Positions 15,545 to 17,461 of a DNA stretch of 17,461 bases are shown here, piece by piece. A program made the translations under genes and the position numbers. Source of the DNA: Dictyocoela muelleri (Eukaryota > Microsporidia); assembly GCA_016256075.1 (NCBI GenBank), contig SDVU01000142.1, positions 1-17,461 on the forward strand, written 5' to 3'. The notes beneath the pieces are model-generated. The model ran no database searches and had not been told where the DNA came from. It saw only the letters and a list, made by a program, of their open reading frames with translations. The number at the start of each line of letters is the position of its first letter. Within the stretch, counting starts at the first letter, position 1.

Positions 15545-16516
15545 GACAAAGCGGTTCCCGTATACTTCCCCCCCCCATAAAAAAAAATAAAAACGACCCC
15601 TATGACTATGATAAAAAAAATGATGAAATTAGAAATATTTAAAATAAATTAATTTAAAATCAATTTAATTAATTCAATCATATAATTTCCTCTGGTATTC
15701 CTTTTAACCATATACCATAATAAATAGCTTCTAATAAATTTTAACCTACGGTGTTTTACAGGTATTCCTCTTTGCAATCCCGACCAATTCGCTTCAATTG
15801 TGTTTGTGTGTACGCCTGTATCGGGATAAATAAAATTTTTTGAATAGTTAACAGTCTTGTGCTTGTAAACAAGTAATTTTAACTTCATATACCCGCCACA
15901 CTTATCTGAATATATCTTTGTTTTCTTTTCAATATGTATAAGGGTTAGGAAGCTCAGGATACAACTAATTCTTTTGGTGATAGGAATATATATAATTCGC
16001 TTTGGATTACTCCTTTCAACCATACCATATACCCATATTTCTTTTACTTTCCTCCCTTTATTGTACTTTCTTTTGACAAGTACACTTTCATCTACTTCCA
16101 CTATTTCATCTTCTCTACCAATTTTTTCTAAATTTCTCAAATATTTAAAAAAATAAATCACTTATTTTTGTAATAATATGTATTATTGTTTTTAAACCAC
16201 ACCCACTTTTAATTTTAATCTCACGAAAGCTGTAATTTTCATATAACAGAGAAAATATGTTCAAAACTTTTGATAATTCGATCCTAGAGTAAAACAATTA
16301 TGTGTTTTTTGACAGAAACTCATTTCTACATGTTTTCCTTGAACATCTAACGCCCATGTTTTTCTAAAACACAATTTTAATGTACCTAAACATTTCACAA
16401 TCATTTTTATTGTTAAAACTAAACTATCCAAAAGATTTTTAATTTCATTATTTTTTTATCATAGTCATAGGGGTTATTTTTTTATAGGGGGAAAAGTATA
16501 CAGGAACCGACAAAGG
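15545..16516 (-). mobile_element. Merlin/IS1595-like DNA transposon E with long terminal inverted repeats
   Basis: The element proper is 15553-16508 (956 bp). The left end starts GGTTCCCGTATACTTCCCCC; the reverse complement of the right end starts GGTTCCTGTATACTTTTCCC. Both continue to ACCCCTATGACTATGATAAA and TGATGAAATT/TAATGAAATT, giving terminal repeats of about 75-80 bp with small indels. Flanking octamers GACAAAGC (15545-15552) and GACAAAGG (16509-16516) match at 7 of 8. The transposase is on the minus strand. The clear ends and target duplication show an insertion younger than copies B and D. Confidence 0.87.
15649..16404 (-). pseudogene. Merlin/ISXO2-like DDE transposase, interrupted (element E)
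   Basis: One continuous reading frame runs from an ATG at 16402-16404 to the stop at 15649, interrupted by four in-frame stops, all in the N-terminal half (between about 16150 and 16265). The N-terminus MIVKCLGTLKLCFRKTW and later SFCQKTHNC are remains of the zinc ribbon. The last 170 codons are open: VEVDES with the first catalytic Asp, KRKYNKGRKVKEIWVYGMVE, KIYSDKCGGY with the second Asp 62 residues further on, and TNTIEANWSGLQRG with the Glu another 37 on. The catalytic triad is intact, but no ATG opens the surviving frame, so a working enzyme is unlikely. No frameshift is needed, which also points to a fairly recent loss. Confidence 0.82.
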
Positions 16517-16749
16517 GTTAAGATCGAGGTATGGTTTTATAAAATCTTTTATTAAATAATTAAATTGACATTAAACGACTAAAAAATATAAAAGAGCACT
16601 AATCTCCAGTTATCATATTACGACTAGCTGATTAAGAGATTATCTGTCTCTTTAAGTTAAGGAAAGTGACTTTACTAGGCAAAAATAAGTTTGGTGACGC
16701 ATTTTGGCAAAAAATAGTAAAATTAAAACAAGGATTTGAAAATTTAAAA

Positions 16750-16912
16750 TGTAGTATCTGCCGATAATTGACAAAACGAAAATGGCATATACATCTGAGC
16801 TTCTGTGTAGCTTAATAGTGAGGTATTGCTTGAACATTGGAACAAAATGTCTAAAGACCAAGGTTTGAAACAATGCTCATGGTTGGAAAATATGAATATT
16901 GTTAACATAAAA
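16750..16912 (+). repeat. SINE-like dispersed repeat, copy 2
   Basis: It shares TTGACAAAACGAAAATGGCA (16767 on), GAGCTTCTGTGTAGCTTA, ATGTCTAAAGACCAAGG and GGTTTGAAACAAT with copy 1. The A box is TAGCTTAATAG (about 16810) and the B box GGTTTGAAAC (about 16862). A ~15-bp extension upstream (TATCTGCCGATAATTG) resembles copy 3 (TATCCTTTGATTCATTG), so the unit starts before the part seen in copy 1. It is more diverged than copies 1 and 3 are from each other. Confidence 0.5.
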
Positions 16913-16980
16913 AAAATAATTTTAACATCAATGGCTTTAGTTGTTGTCAATGAAAACTAATGCGGATTGGTAATTATCAA

Positions 16981-17051
16981 GCCAGATAGTCATGTGGTTA
17001 ACACTCTTGAATTTAACATTTAAGTATCTGGTTTGAATCCTACTGACGGCA
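16981..17051 (+). pseudogene. Degenerate tRNA-like sequence (possible tRNA pseudogene)
   Basis: Seventy-one bases beginning GCCAGATAGTCATGTGGTTA and ending ACTGACGGCA. The A box TAGTCATGTGG and B box GGTTTGAATCC are well placed and the D-loop GGTTAACAC is typical of Gln/Glu/Asp/His-type tRNAs. An anticodon stem TTGAA/TTTAA closes a 7-nt loop TTTAACA (anticodon would be TAA). The ends pair only for three bases (GCC/GGC), and the T stem only for two, so a functional cloverleaf is unlikely. A TAA anticodon would be Leu, yet the long variable arm is absent. It may be a decayed tRNA or the head of another SINE. Confidence 0.35.
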
Positions 17052-17261
17052 TTTTAATAAATAATTAAAAAATGACATTAGCGGTCAATATATATAGAAA
17101 TATTGTATTAATATACAGTGGTTCCAGTTTTTTATAACTGATTAAGGCTTGGCCTAATATTACAATGAGAAAGAAGGGTCTCTTCTAGGTGTGGGGTGAT
17201 TACGATTTTGCACATCAGCAAAATAAGTAGTAAAATATATGTCTAACCCTCTAATGTCCTG

Positions 17262-17420
17262 TATCCTTTGATTCATTGGTAAAACGAGAATCGCATATGC
17301 AGCCGGCCTCTGGGTAGCTTAGATCGACGTATTTATGAAACACTCAAACTAAAGATCTAAAGACCTTGTAAGAGACAACTTTATAGGTTGGCGATTATGA
17401 ACATTTTCAACATGCAATAT
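17262..17420 (+). repeat. SINE-like dispersed repeat, copy 3
   Basis: It contains TTGGTAAAACGAGAATCGCA, CCTCTGGGTAGCTTAG, AAAGATCTAAAGACCTTG, AGAGACAACTTTATAGGTTG and ATTTTCAACATGCAATAT, in the same order and strand as copy 1. The A box TAGCTTAG is intact; the B box has decayed to TTGTAAGAGAC. It lies about 510 bp downstream of copy 2, with the tRNA-like sequence between them. Confidence 0.55.
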
Positions 17421-17461
17421 GTGGTTGATAATCACCATCATTTTTAAAATTAAATTATGTC

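Noticed and set aside
15649-16161. The 170-codon open part of element E as a functional short transposase gene
   Set aside because: It opens at GTG, not ATG, and the same reading frame continues upstream to zinc-ribbon remains through four stops, so it is the tail of a broken full-length gene.
16652-16950. Two minus-strand frames of about 70 codons
   Set aside because: They overlay SINE-like repeat copy 2 in antisense and overlap each other in different frames; no family features.

Overview
The window is very AT-rich, gene-poor eukaryotic DNA, most likely from a microsporidian with an expanded, transposon-laden genome. The reasons are: intron-less genes with the same ACCCTCG heptamer immediately before both confident start codons (a CCC-type motif just before the start codon is a known microsporidian signal); several decayed Merlin/IS1595-type (ISXO2-like) DDE transposons, a superfamily described in microsporidia; and a strongly diverged conserved eukaryotic gene, ELP2. 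The assignment is inference from sequence only; no rRNA or other decisive marker is present.

Layout. 1-150: copy of a dispersed ~150-bp repeat with Pol III-like A and B boxes (SINE-like). 151-1688: no recognisable gene. 1689-2446 (minus): two overlapping small genes, an unidentified 192-aa protein and a possible 64-aa membrane protein. 2470-2525: fragment of the same dispersed repeat. 2804-3909: Merlin-like element A with ~53-bp terminal inverted repeats, a near-perfect 8-bp target duplication and a broken transposase. 4215-4672, 5440-6090 and 6566-6690: three unrelated inverted-repeat (foldback or MITE-like) structures. 6750-9215: a large compound foldback whose arms carry the same ordered series of tandem-repeat blocks in mirror image, with one arm greatly lengthened by a G-rich ~15-bp array. 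9266-11084: a scrapyard of three Merlin-like transposase relics, one (C) abutting and truncating another (B). 11164-11380: a compact, nearly perfect MITE-like palindrome. 11857-14928 (minus): ELP2, the WD40 Elongator subunit, swollen by at least six in-frame minisatellites. 15553-16508: Merlin-like element E with ~80-bp terminal inverted repeats, a 7/8 target duplication and a decayed transposase. 16750-17420: two more copies of the SINE-like repeat flanking a degenerate tRNA-like sequence.

How it works together. The only host functions visible are tRNA wobble-uridine modification (ELP2) and two small unknown proteins. Everything else is mobile or repetitive. At least five distinguishable Merlin-type copies, three of them with mutually unrelated ends, indicate repeated waves of this superfamily; none encodes an intact transposase here. 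The non-coding foldbacks could be non-autonomous partners of such transposases, but their ends do not match elements A, C or E, so that link is open.
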